From Aquamicrobium sp. LC103 (lineage in GTDB: Bacteria; Pseudomonadota; Alphaproteobacteria; Rhizobiales; Rhizobiaceae), in NCBI RefSeq assembly GCF_001014615.2, contig NZ_LBCQ02000013.1, positions 159,772 through 223,771 on the forward strand: 64,000 bases of DNA. The letters run 5' to 3'. The notes under the pieces are model-generated. The model searched no databases. It saw only the letters and a program-made list of their open reading frames with translations, and had not been told where the DNA came from. Position numbers and translations under genes: made by a program. Of the stretch, positions 16,587 to 24,540 are shown one piece after another. How positions within the stretch are numbered: the first letter of the stretch is position 1; each line of letters starts with the position of its first letter.

Positions 16587-17711
16587 CTAGTTGCCGCCGG
16601 CTTGACCAGACAAGATGGCTTGATCGGACCATCTTTCCAGCGCTTCACCAAGGCTGAGTGACACGCGTCGCTCGGTGAATATCCGCGAAGGGGTTCGGGA
16701 AAAGCGCGGCGCTGGAGCCGGCTGCGTCAATCCCTCATGCTCGACGAACGTTCCCCGCGCGGCAAGGTGAGGGTGCTTGGGCGCATCGCCGAGGGCGACG
16801 ACTGGCGTGAAGCAGGCATCCGTGTGCTCGAGCATCGCCAGCCATTCGGCGCGAGGCCGCGTTGCAATGCGCTCTGCAAGTCTCCCACGCAGGGTAGCGA
16901 AGGCCGCCGAGTCCATCCGGTCCGTGAAGTCCTTCGCCTCGAAGCCGAGATGGCGCAGCAGCTCGGCATGAAACTGGGGTTCGATCGCGCCCACCGCTAC
17001 TTCGAGCCCGTCGGCGCAGCGGTAGACGCCGTAATAGGATGCGCCGCCGTCGAGCATGTTGGCCTCGCGACGGTCGGCCCACATGCCGGCGCAGCGCATT
17101 TCCACGAATAGCGACATCAGCGAGGCCGCGCCGTCCACCATGGCCGCGTCCACGATCTGCCCGCGGCCGGTGCGAGCGGCGGAGATAATGCCGGCCAGCA
17201 CTCCAAGCGCCAGATAAAGCGCGCCGCCGCCATAGTCGCCAACGAGGTTGAGCGGCGGCACCGCGCGCTCCGCCGTGCCGATCGCTGCGAGCGTGCCGGT
17301 GACGGCAATGTAGTTGATGTCATGACCGGCATAAGAAGCAAGTGGCCCTTCCTGCCCCCAGCCCGTCATGCGGCCGTAGACCAGACGGGGGTTCAGGGCG
17401 AGCAGGGGCTCGGGGCCGAGCCCGAGCCGTTCCATGACGCCTGGCCGGAAGCCTTCGATCAATGCATCCGCGCCGGCCAGAAGCGCCTTGACCTGCTCGA
17501 TGTCGTCCGCGTTCTTGAGGTTGGCGGTGACGGTCGGGCGGCTGCGCCCGGTCACCTTGTCGGGAACGATCGGGCTGGCGTTCGGGCGGTCGATGCGCAC
17601 GATGTCGGCGCCCATATCCGCAAGCAACATCGCAGCGAAAGGGGCAGGCCCCAGTCCCACGAATTCCACGATGCGCAATCCGGCAAGCGGGCCTTCCGCC
17701 TCGTCGCTCAT
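16587..17711 (-). CDS. CaiB/BaiF family protein, alpha-methylacyl-CoA racemase-like
   Basis: This 374-aa protein belongs to the class III CoA-transferase/racemase superfamily. The stretches GHDINYIAVTGTLAAIG and PLNLVGDYGGG are those of alpha-methylacyl-CoA racemases, giving catalytic His130 and Asp159 (H126/D156 in the Mycobacterium enzyme). It would interconvert R and S 2-methylacyl-CoA so that branched chains can enter beta-oxidation. It overlaps the upstream enoyl-CoA reductase gene by 4 bases and is under operator S3. A transferase role is less likely given the racemase-type pair. Confidence 0.85.
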   Translation of the reverse strand: MSDEAEGPLAGLRIVEFVGLGPAPFAAMLLADMGADIVRIDRPNASPIVPDKVTGRSRPTVTANLKNADDIEQVKALLAGADALIEGFRPGVMERLGLGPEPLLALNPRLVYGRMTGWGQEGPLASYAGHDINYIAVTGTLAAIGTAERAVPPLNLVGDYGGGALYLALGVLAGIISAARTGRGQIVDAAMVDGAASLMSLFVEMRCAGMWADRREANMLDGGASYYGVYRCADGLEVAVGAIEPQFHAELLRHLGFEAKDFTDRMDSAAFATLRGRLAERIATRPRAEWLAMLEHTDACFTPVVALGDAPKHPHLAARGTFVEHEGLTQPAPAPRFSRTPSRIFTERRVSLSLGEALERWSDQAILSGQAGGN

Positions 17712-18547
17712 CGTGCTTGCGGGGCCGCTTTATCCGCGTGGGGCTGGATCATGTGTAGGCCTGAGCCGAGGTGGGCAGCTCCATCGATCTGGATCAATTG
17801 GCCGGTCATCAACGAGCCCGCCGGGCTGGCGAGAAAAGCGACCAACTCGGCAACCTCCTCGACCGATGTCGCCCTTCGCATCGGCGTTGCCTCGATCAGT
17901 GAAGCGAGCATCGATTGCGCAGAGGGATTGTCCAGTCCCTCGCTCATGACCACGCCGGGACCGATGCAGTTCAACCGAACGCCGTCGGCAGCCCATTCGA
18001 GCGCCATGGTGCGTGTCATGGCCAATACCCCCGCGCGTGCCGCCAACGAATGGGCCAGCCCCATGGACCCGCGATCGACTCCGGAGAGCGAGATCGAGAT
18101 GACGGCTCCGCGCGAGCTTTTCAGGAAAGGATAGGCAGCCCTGGTGACGGTGAAGATCGCGCTGAGGTTGACGTCGATCACGGCATCCCAGCCTTTGCGG
18201 CTGATCTCGGCGGCGGGCGCGTAAAACTGTCCACCTGCATTGTTGACGAGCAGGTCTATCCCGAACTCCTCCCCCGCGCCCGCGACAAGAGCTTCGGCTG
18301 CCTCGGGATCGCGGAGATTGCAGGGCTTGTAGACGAACCGACCGGGCAATGCGACCGCCATCCGGGCCGTTTCCTCAAGCTTGTCATCGCGCCTGCCGGT
18401 GCCGAAAACCGTCATGCCGAGTGTTGCGAGCCTGAGCGCGATCGCCCGGCCGATGCCGGAGCCGGCGCCCGAGACAAAGGCGGACTTCCGTTCGAGTAAG
18501 CCCGGATGCAGAACCTCGCAGGCCTGTCCGAGAGCGTTATCGCGCAT
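17708..18547 (-). CDS. SDR family, peroxisomal-type trans-2-enoyl-CoA / 2,4-dienoyl-CoA reductase-like
   Basis: This 279-aa SDR has the cofactor motif GAGSGIG (residues 27-33) and NNAGG, but no YxxxK pair: the place reads SLAARAGV. That AARAGV arrangement, together with NNAGGQFYAPAAEIS, is characteristic of PECR/DECR-type enoyl-CoA reductases, which reduce C=C bonds of enoyl- or dienoyl-CoA with NADPH. GGGAGG lies 8 bases before the ATG at 18547. It is the first gene of an operon with the racemase and is divergent from the MaoC-type hydratase at 18663 across operator S3. Confidence 0.82.
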   Translation of the reverse strand: MRDNALGQACEVLHPGLLERKSAFVSGAGSGIGRAIALRLATLGMTVFGTGRRDDKLEETARMAVALPGRFVYKPCNLRDPEAAEALVAGAGEEFGIDLLVNNAGGQFYAPAAEISRKGWDAVIDVNLSAIFTVTRAAYPFLKSSRGAVISISLSGVDRGSMGLAHSLAARAGVLAMTRTMALEWAADGVRLNCIGPGVVMSEGLDNPSAQSMLASLIEATPMRRATSVEEVAELVAFLASPAGSLMTGQLIQIDGAAHLGSGLHMIQPHADKAAPQAR

Positions 18548-18610
18548 GATGTTTCCTCCCGTAACCAGACAGCCTAGCGTTGCCTCCGCATAGCGGCAAG
18601 AGATTATCTC

Positions 18611-18644
18611 TATACAGAACGATATTCTTGATAAAGAATATATT
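18611..18644 (+). promoter_or_regulatory. Three-arm AT-rich operator S3 (between enoyl-CoA reductase and MaoC)
   Basis: Left arm TATACAGAAC, middle arm TATTCTTGAT, right arm core AGAATA, 2-bp gaps. It lies in the 115-bp divergent gap, 19-52 bases before the plus-strand start and 64-97 before the minus-strand start. Confidence 0.72.
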
Positions 18645-18662
18645 CGATACATAGGAGCGCGT

Positions 18663-19520
18663 ATGATCGATCCGCGTGAACTGCTGCGTCTCGACATTCC
18701 GGTGACCGAGCAACGCTGGGACGAGCGGGACTGCGCGCTCTATGCGCTCGGCGTCGGCCTCGGTGCCGATCCGTTGGACGGGCGGCAACTGTCTTTTCTC
18801 GACGAGCGACGGATGATCGTGGCCGCGCCCACAATGGCCACCGTTCTCGCCTACAAGGGGTTTTGGATCGAGCAGGTGCCGGCCGGGGTCGAGGTCGCCG
18901 GTGTGCTGCATGCCGAGCAACGTCTTGAACTCCATCGTCCCTTGCCCTGCCGCGGATATGCATTGCGCAAGACGCGGCCGACCGGCGTGGTGGACCGGGG
19001 CGATCGAGGTGCGCATATATTCATCCGGGAAACGATCGAGCATGCCGAGGATGGCGGTCCACTGGCGACGCTCTCTTCCCGCATCGTCAGCCGAGGTGAT
19101 GGCGGCTGCGGTTCCACCCGCGAGGCTCCGGGGCGGCGCAGGGCCGTGCCTGATCGGGTACCCGATCTTACCTTCGAAGTGCCGACGCTGCCGCAACAAG
19201 CGCTGCTCTATAGGCTCTCCGGCGATCACAACCCGCTGCACCTGGATCCGACTTTCGCTCGCGGTGCGGGTTTCGGACGTCCGATCCTCCACGGGCTGGG
19301 GACGTTCGGCATGGTCGGCATGGCCCTGCTCGGCCGACTGTGCGACTTCCGGTCCGAACGCTTCCGGTCACTCGACGTGCGGTTCAGCGCGGTCGTGTTT
19401 CCCGGCGAAACGCTTGAGGTTTCGGTTTGGTCGACAGGCGAGGGCGAGGCGATGTTCAGTGCGGGGGTGGCCGGACGCGGCGCCGTGCTGGACGCCGGCG
19501 TGTTCGGTTTCGCGCCGTGA
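18663..19520 (+). CDS. MaoC/FAS1-type enoyl-CoA hydratase 2, double hot-dog
   Basis: This 285-aa protein resembles the hydratase 2 part of peroxisomal multifunctional enzymes: a degenerate N-terminal hot-dog (about residues 1-150) and a C-terminal one carrying the hydratase motif YRLSGDHNPLHLDP followed by HGLGTFG. It should hydrate trans-2-enoyl-CoA to (3R)-hydroxyacyl-CoA, including bulky acyl chains that need the double fold. AGGAG lies 6 bases before the ATG. It is monocistronic, meeting the enoyl-CoA hydratase gene tail to tail with 2 bases between. Confidence 0.86.
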   Translation: MIDPRELLRLDIPVTEQRWDERDCALYALGVGLGADPLDGRQLSFLDERRMIVAAPTMATVLAYKGFWIEQVPAGVEVAGVLHAEQRLELHRPLPCRGYALRKTRPTGVVDRGDRGAHIFIRETIEHAEDGGPLATLSSRIVSRGDGGCGSTREAPGRRRAVPDRVPDLTFEVPTLPQQALLYRLSGDHNPLHLDPTFARGAGFGRPILHGLGTFGMVGMALLGRLCDFRSERFRSLDVRFSAVVFPGETLEVSVWSTGEGEAMFSAGVAGRGAVLDAGVFGFAP

Positions 19521-19522
19521 CG

Positions 19523-20326
19523 CTACTTTCCCGTGTATGAGGGCGCGCGCTTCTCGACGAGCGCCGCTACGGCTTCCGCCTGATCGTCGGTGTTTTGCAC
19601 GATCGCCTGGAAAGCCGCGGCCAGTTCGAGGCTGTCCGGTAGCGACATGGAAGCCGACTGGCGCATAAGGCGCTTGTTGAGGCGGACGCTGCGCGGAGGG
19701 AAAGTGGCGATCTTCTCGGCGACCGCAATAGCTTCATCGAGCAGGTTCTCCGCCGGGACGATGCGCGTCGCCAACCCCCAGCGTTCTGCGCGCTCCGCCT
19801 CGACCATCTCGCAGGTCAGGGCCATCTCGACCGCTCGTGGCATTCCCACAACCCGCGGCAGGAACCATGCGCCGCCATCGCCGGGAACCAGGCCCACGCG
19901 AAGAAAGCTCTCGGCGAACCTCGCGGCGGGCGATGCGATGCGGATGTCGGCCATGCAGGCGAGGTCGCAGCCGGCGCCGATCGCGACGCCGTTCACCGCC
20001 GCCACCACCGGAACATCGAGGGCATGAAAAGCCAACGGTATCTGCTGAATGTGGTTGCGATAGCCTTCCTGCATGTCATGCGGGCTGCCGGCGAACATTT
20101 CGTGCGATCTGTTGTACATGTCCTGTACGTTGCCGCCGGACGAAAACACTTCGCCCGCGCCGGTCAGGACGATTGCGCTGAGCGAGGTGTCGGCGTTTGC
20201 ATCACGCAGGAACGAGACGAGGTCGTGAATGATGCCACGGGAGAGCGCATTTCGGGTCTTCGGTTCGTTAAGGGTGAGGACCGCGACCCGTCCGTGGCGC
20301 TTGATGATGACTGGCTGTTCCGACAT
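19523..20326 (-). CDS. Enoyl-CoA hydratase/isomerase (crotonase) family
   Basis: A 267-aa crotonase-fold protein with the oxyanion stretches VFSSGGNVQDMY and NGVAIGAGCDLA. Both glutamates of true hydratases seem to be missing: GAGCDLA has Asp where GGGCEL has Glu, and FLRVGLVPGDGG has Arg where PEIGLIPGAGG has Glu. It may therefore be an isomerase, thioesterase or C-C-bond enzyme of this superfamily rather than a hydratase. GGAGG lies 6 bases before the ATG at 20326. It is the last gene of the operon with two acyl-CoA dehydrogenase genes. Confidence 0.82.
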   Translation of the reverse strand: MSEQPVIIKRHGRVAVLTLNEPKTRNALSRGIIHDLVSFLRDANADTSLSAIVLTGAGEVFSSGGNVQDMYNRSHEMFAGSPHDMQEGYRNHIQQIPLAFHALDVPVVAAVNGVAIGAGCDLACMADIRIASPAARFAESFLRVGLVPGDGGAWFLPRVVGMPRAVEMALTCEMVEAERAERWGLATRIVPAENLLDEAIAVAEKIATFPPRSVRLNKRLMRQSASMSLPDSLELAAAFQAIVQNTDDQAEAVAALVEKRAPSYTGK

Positions 20327-20339
20327 GCACTCCTCCAAT

Positions 20340-21302
20340 TCAGGCCGCCGCCCGATCAACGATGGCCGACCACAGGCCGTCTCCGCCTGCAGCGCAACCT
20401 ATGCGGCCGATCTCTGCCTCGCACCAGCCCTGCGCGCCCCAGCGGTCACGCCAAGCCCAGAGACGTTTGGTGAAACGATGGAGGTGATGTTCGTCGGTGA
20501 AGCCGATCGCTCCCATCACCTGATGTGCATTGGCCGCGATGACGGTGGCGGCGCGAGCCGCCTGTGCCTTTGCGGCCAGCCAGTCTAGCCTTGTCGCAGT
20601 ACCACGATCGATGCCGGCGAGCGCGGCTCCCACGGCGGCTTCAGCGATTAGCCGCTCGGATGCGGCGTCGGACAGCATATGTTGGATCGCCTGGAATTTG
20701 CCCAATGGGCGACCGAACTGCTGGCGCGTGTTTGCATGATCGGTGGCGATATCGATCACGGTCGACATCGCCCCCAGCATTTCGGCGGCTTGCAGCAGGA
20801 TCCCGCCAACGGCAATCCGCTCGACTGCAACCGGATCGGCGTCGATCTTGCGGGATGCGCCGAGCGCGGCCATGGGCTCATGCGCCAGAGATTCAGCCGC
20901 GGCGCCGCCGATCGTCCCCGTATGCAGGTTTGCGCCGCTCGTTTCCAAGGTCACGACGAATGCCGTTTGCGCTTCGTCGAAGACCGGCACGGAAGACGGA
21001 AGCAGATCGTTGACACCCAAACCGGCGCTGTAAGTGGCTGCCGTCGCGTCGAACCCGGCGAGTACGGCGAGAGGCGCGGCAACCAGCATCTCCACGATCG
21101 GAAGCGGCGCGGCAGCCTGTCCCCAGCGGTAGGCGATCGCGGATGCTTCCCGATAGCTCACTCCAAGGCCACCCGCATCCTCTCCGGCTAGGGCGAGGAG
21201 CAGGCCTGCCTCCAGGATGGCATTGCGCAGGATCGGTGCCTGCGCGTTCCGCTCCAGTATGCGAGCGGCCGTCTCTTCCAGCATTCTTGCCGTTTCGCTC
21301 AC
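20340..21302 (-). CDS. Acyl-CoA dehydrogenase, short subunit
   Basis: This 320-aa acyl-CoA dehydrogenase-like protein is shorter than the usual 380-400 aa. It keeps the helical C-terminal part with RQQFGRPLGKFQAIQHMLSD and the HQVMGAIGFTDEHHLHR segment, but its middle beta domain is reduced. It overlaps the gene for a full-size partner by 4 bases. Such pairs form alpha2beta2 heterotetramers in steroid and bile-acid side-chain degradation (ChsE-type), so a bulky acyl-CoA substrate is plausible. Confidence 0.82.
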   Translation of the reverse strand: MSETARMLEETAARILERNAQAPILRNAILEAGLLLALAGEDAGGLGVSYREASAIAYRWGQAAAPLPIVEMLVAAPLAVLAGFDATAATYSAGLGVNDLLPSSVPVFDEAQTAFVVTLETSGANLHTGTIGGAAAESLAHEPMAALGASRKIDADPVAVERIAVGGILLQAAEMLGAMSTVIDIATDHANTRQQFGRPLGKFQAIQHMLSDAASERLIAEAAVGAALAGIDRGTATRLDWLAAKAQAARAATVIAANAHQVMGAIGFTDEHHLHRFTKRLWAWRDRWGAQGWCEAEIGRIGCAAGGDGLWSAIVDRAAA

Positions 21303-22459
21303 CTGAGACCGAGCTCCCTTGCGATGATGCCCTTGAGGATTTCACGTGTTCCGCCGCGTAGGCTGAAGCACGGTGCGTTCAAGATGGCGGTTGCAAGCGC
21401 CGCTTCGAACGGTGCGCCTGTCGCTGCCGGCACGATGTCGAGCATGCGGCGTGCGACCTCGGGTATCTCCTGTTCCAGCGTGGTGCCCATGTCTTTCATG
21501 GCCGTCGCCATGCCGGTGACGGGCAACCCGGCGGAAAGGCGCCCGGAGATCGCGACCGAGAGCGCGCGAATGCTGACGACCCGCGCCAGCAGCCTGCCGA
21601 TGGCTGCTGCGTCATGGCGGTCGGGATTCCGGCCGGCGGCCTGCGCCATGATGGTCAGCACGCCCATGGTGGAGAGAATGCGATCCGGGCCGCTACGCTC
21701 GAAGCCGAGTTCTTCAGTGACCAGTTTCCATCCATCACCGCCTTCGCCCAGCAGGTTCTCGGCTGGAACGAAATTCCCGTCGAAAAGCACTTCGTTGAGT
21801 TCGTGCACGCCAGCGAGATTAACCAGCGGGCGGACAGACACCTTGGGGTCGTCGAGCGGGACGACGAACTGCGAAAGCCCGGCATAACGGTTCTCGCCCT
21901 TTTGCTCGGTACGGCACAGCACGATCAGGTAGTCCGCATGCTGCGCGTTGGTGGTCCAGACCTTGCGGCCGTGGAGCGTGTAACCGCCGTCCACCCTTTC
22001 CGCGCGGGTACGGATCGACGAAAGGTCGGAACCGGAATCCGGCTCGCTCATGCCGATACCGAAAGTGCATTCTCCAGCCGCAATGCGCGGAAGGATGGAT
22101 TTGCGGACCGCCTCGGTGCCGTGACGCAGGATCTGCGGTCCGCTCTGGCGGTCGGCGATCCAGTGCGAGCCGAGCGGTGCACCGGCAGCCAGCAATTCCT
22201 CGCAGACGACATAACGCTCCGCTGCGCTCCGCTCATGCCCGCCATGTTCGCGCGGCCACGTCATGGCGATGTAGCCGCGCTCGGCGCAGCGGCGTGAAAA
22301 TTCACGGTCGAAGGTCGTCCAGGTCTGCTGACCAAACGTAATGGAGCCGGCCTTGCGCTCCTCCGCCACGAACGCCCGCACCTCTTGGCGCAAGGAGTCG
22401 AGACCAGCCAGCGGGTCGTGTCCGTCGCCGAGATGCGGCGGAAGGGACATAGCGGTCAT
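21299..22459 (-). CDS. Acyl-CoA dehydrogenase, long subunit
   Basis: A 386-aa acyl-CoA dehydrogenase with FGIGMSEPDSGSDLSSIRTRA (FAD and substrate contact) and the C-terminal SLRGGTREILKGIIARELGL. The usual YEGT Glu place reads RGGT, as in ChsE/FadE26-like subunits that carry the base elsewhere. It is probably the catalytic partner of the short subunit encoded next. The ATG at 22459 is chosen (GGAGG 12 bases upstream); an ATG 9 bases later is possible. It is the first gene of a three-gene operon divergent from the IclR gene, with operator S4a 73-106 bases upstream. Confidence 0.85.
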   Translation of the reverse strand: MTAMSLPPHLGDGHDPLAGLDSLRQEVRAFVAEERKAGSITFGQQTWTTFDREFSRRCAERGYIAMTWPREHGGHERSAAERYVVCEELLAAGAPLGSHWIADRQSGPQILRHGTEAVRKSILPRIAAGECTFGIGMSEPDSGSDLSSIRTRAERVDGGYTLHGRKVWTTNAQHADYLIVLCRTEQKGENRYAGLSQFVVPLDDPKVSVRPLVNLAGVHELNEVLFDGNFVPAENLLGEGGDGWKLVTEELGFERSGPDRILSTMGVLTIMAQAAGRNPDRHDAAAIGRLLARVVSIRALSVAISGRLSAGLPVTGMATAMKDMGTTLEQEIPEVARRMLDIVPAATGAPFEAALATAILNAPCFSLRGGTREILKGIIARELGLR

Positions 22460-22531
22460 TCGGTATCTTGTCCTCCGTTGCCTGGGGTGGCCAGCTTCCT
22501 GCGCGGTCGTTCTATCGCGGTTCCAATTCCT

Positions 22532-22565
22532 TATCAAGAATGATATTCTCTATTGGAAAAATCAG
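22532..22565 (+). promoter_or_regulatory. Three-arm AT-rich operator S4a (between acyl-CoA dehydrogenase and iclR-type gene)
   Basis: Left arm TATCAAGAAT, middle arm TATTCTCTAT, right arm weak (GAAAAATC). It lies nearer the minus-strand operon and is the likely control site for the two-subunit dehydrogenase. Confidence 0.7.
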
Positions 22566-22592
22566 AAAAGCCCACGAGATTGTCAGCTTAAT

Positions 22593-22626
22593 CTGGCAAA
22601 CATATATTCTCTATGGCGAAAACTTG
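22593..22626 (+). promoter_or_regulatory. Degenerate copy of the three-arm operator (S4b), 30 bp before the IclR gene
   Basis: Only the middle arm TATTCTCTAT is perfect (22605-22614); the left arm is poor and the right arm reads CGAAAA. Its place 30-63 bases before the regulator ATG suggests weak autoregulation. Confidence 0.5.
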
Positions 22627-22655
22627 CTAAAGCGACCTTGGGATTCTAGGAGCTG

Positions 22656-23501
22656 ATGATGAGCAGGGTGTCCGCACAAGCGGTCGAGAAACCGGTCCGC
22701 CGACGGTTGCCGCAAGACCTTGACGGCGACGATGCCGCCAAGATAGCCCCCTCGGGTAAGCTCGTCGGCGCGGTGACCGGGGCGGTCAAGATCCTGCGAT
22801 ATCTCAGCAATGCGCGAGAGCCGGTTGGCGTATCGCGGATCGCCAAGGACACGAAGGTCAACACCTCGACTTGCTTCAACATCCTGCGCACGCTCGCGGT
22901 GGAAGACCTCGTCACATTCGATCCCTTATCCAAGACCTATTCGATAAGCCTCGGCATAATGGAGCTCGCCCGTGGGGCGACCGCGCTCGGTGGTGACCTG
23001 TCGGTGGTGCGGCCGCTAATGGAGCGTATCGCCAACGCCCGGAACGTGACGCTCACGCTCTGGCAGCCTGTTTCCGCGAGCAGGAAGGTACTCGTCTACA
23101 GCGCGCTTGCACGCAGCGCGATGCGCATCCACATGGCCATCGGCCAGCGCATGCCGCTTTTCATCGGTGCGACAGGCCGCCTGTTCGCTGCGTTCACCGA
23201 TATTTCCGAGCGCGAGCTGGAGACGCGGTTTCGTGAAATCAACTGGAACTTGCCGCTGACATTCGACGAGTTCAGGAAGCAGGTCGAAGAGGCGCGCGAG
23301 TCCGGCTGGGCTCGTGACGACGGCAACTTTGCCGCTGGCACGATGTCGATCGCGGTGCCGATCCTGGATCGCGATGGCGTGGCTGTCATGGCGGTAACGG
23401 CGACGATGTTCGCCGGCCACTACAGCGACGACAGCCTGCCGGAACTCGTGAACGACCTGCGGGAAGTGGCCGCTTATGTCGCGCGTGTGATCGAGCACTG
23501 A
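22656..23501 (+). CDS. IclR family transcriptional regulator
   Basis: This 281-aa regulator has a 35-residue N-terminal extension, a winged helix-turn-helix (about residues 37-100, with GVSRIAKDTKVNTSTCFNILRTL) and a C-terminal effector-binding domain (about 115-280, ending in VTATMFAGHYSDD). IclR proteins control aromatic and other carboxylate catabolism, often as effector-dependent activators. It is the only IclR-type gene in the window, its own leader carries the AT-rich element, and the element has the three-arm form known for PcaU and PobR. I therefore infer that it is the regulator of the island. AGGAG lies 5 bases before the ATG. Confidence 0.9.
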   Translation: MMSRVSAQAVEKPVRRRLPQDLDGDDAAKIAPSGKLVGAVTGAVKILRYLSNAREPVGVSRIAKDTKVNTSTCFNILRTLAVEDLVTFDPLSKTYSISLGIMELARGATALGGDLSVVRPLMERIANARNVTLTLWQPVSASRKVLVYSALARSAMRIHMAIGQRMPLFIGATGRLFAAFTDISERELETRFREINWNLPLTFDEFRKQVEEARESGWARDDGNFAAGTMSIAVPILDRDGVAVMAVTATMFAGHYSDDSLPELVNDLREVAAYVARVIEH

Positions 23502-23527
23502 TCCAGTGCGCAGCGCCGATCAAGCCG

Positions 23528-24520
23528 TCATTGCTCTTCGGCAGCCTTCCATACGCGCGATCCGGCGATCGCCTCGGGCGACAAGATAGATGCGAGCTCG
23601 TCGAGTTCATTGCGGCTCAGCCGGATCGCTTCTGCGCCCACGTTCTCTTCCAGATACCGGATGCGCTTGGTACCCGGAATCGGCAAGATGTCGTCGCCCT
23701 GACCGAGAAGCCAGGCAATGGCGATCTGACCCAGAGTGGCTCCCTTTTCAGCCGCCAACGACTTGATCCTCTCCAGCAGGACGAGATTCTTGTCCAGATT
23801 CTCGCCACGAAAGCGGTCCGCGTTGAGGCGCAGATCGTTGCTGGCAAGCGTCGAGGTGTTGGTGACCGCCCCGGTGAGGAAGCCGCGGCCCAGCGGGCTG
23901 TAGGCGACGAATGTCGCGCCGATCTCACGACAGGCCGGAAGGATCTCGTCTTCCACGTCGCGATGCCACAGCGAATACTCGGACTGTAGCGCGGAGATGG
24001 GATGGATCGCATCCGCGCGGCGCAACACGTCCGCACTGATCTCGGAGAGGCCGATGGCTCGGATCTTGCCGGCCTTCACCAACTCACCCAGCGTGCCGAT
24101 CGTGTCCTCAAGCCTGGCGGAGTGGTCCATGCGATGGATGTAGTAGAGATCGATGTGGTCGGTACCCAGCCGCTTCAGGGAAGCGTCGCAGCATTTGCGG
24201 ATATAATCGGGCGAATTGTCCAGGTCGCGATCGTAAAGGCTGCCGCTCGGGCCGTTCGGATCCCGCACGACACCGAATTTGGAAGCGATCACCAGCTTGT
24301 CGCGCCTGCCGGTCGCGAACTTGCCGACAAGCGTTTCATTGTGGCCGCGCCCGTACATGTCGGCCGTGTCATACATGGTCACGCCGATCTCGAAGGCGCG
24401 CTCCAGCGTGCGCATGGAGTTCTCATCGTCGCGATCACCGTAGAACTCCGACATGCCCATGCAGCCGAGGCCGATTGCCGAAGCGTGAATGTCGGTCTGC
24501 CCGATACGTATCCGGCGCAT
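23528..24520 (-). CDS. Aldo/keto reductase
   Basis: A 330-aa NADPH-dependent aldo/keto reductase. The catalytic tetrad is visible: Asp and Tyr in YDTADMYG, Lys in ASKFG, and His in YYIHRMD. The C-terminal NADPH site reads PIPGTKRIRYLEEN. It resembles the YajO/Tas-like group that reduces aldehydes or ketones. GGAGG lies 6 bases before the ATG at 24520. It is the last gene of the five-gene beta-oxidation operon under S5. Confidence 0.9.
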   Translation of the reverse strand: MRRIRIGQTDIHASAIGLGCMGMSEFYGDRDDENSMRTLERAFEIGVTMYDTADMYGRGHNETLVGKFATGRRDKLVIASKFGVVRDPNGPSGSLYDRDLDNSPDYIRKCCDASLKRLGTDHIDLYYIHRMDHSARLEDTIGTLGELVKAGKIRAIGLSEISADVLRRADAIHPISALQSEYSLWHRDVEDEILPACREIGATFVAYSPLGRGFLTGAVTNTSTLASNDLRLNADRFRGENLDKNLVLLERIKSLAAEKGATLGQIAIAWLLGQGDDILPIPGTKRIRYLEENVGAEAIRLSRNELDELASILSPEAIAGSRVWKAAEEQ

Positions 24521-24540
24521 GAAAACCTCCGATTTTGCGA

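Noticed and set aside
22593..22626. Tenth full operator copy before the IclR gene
   Set aside because: Only the middle arm is intact; it was kept as a degenerate site and left out of the consensus.
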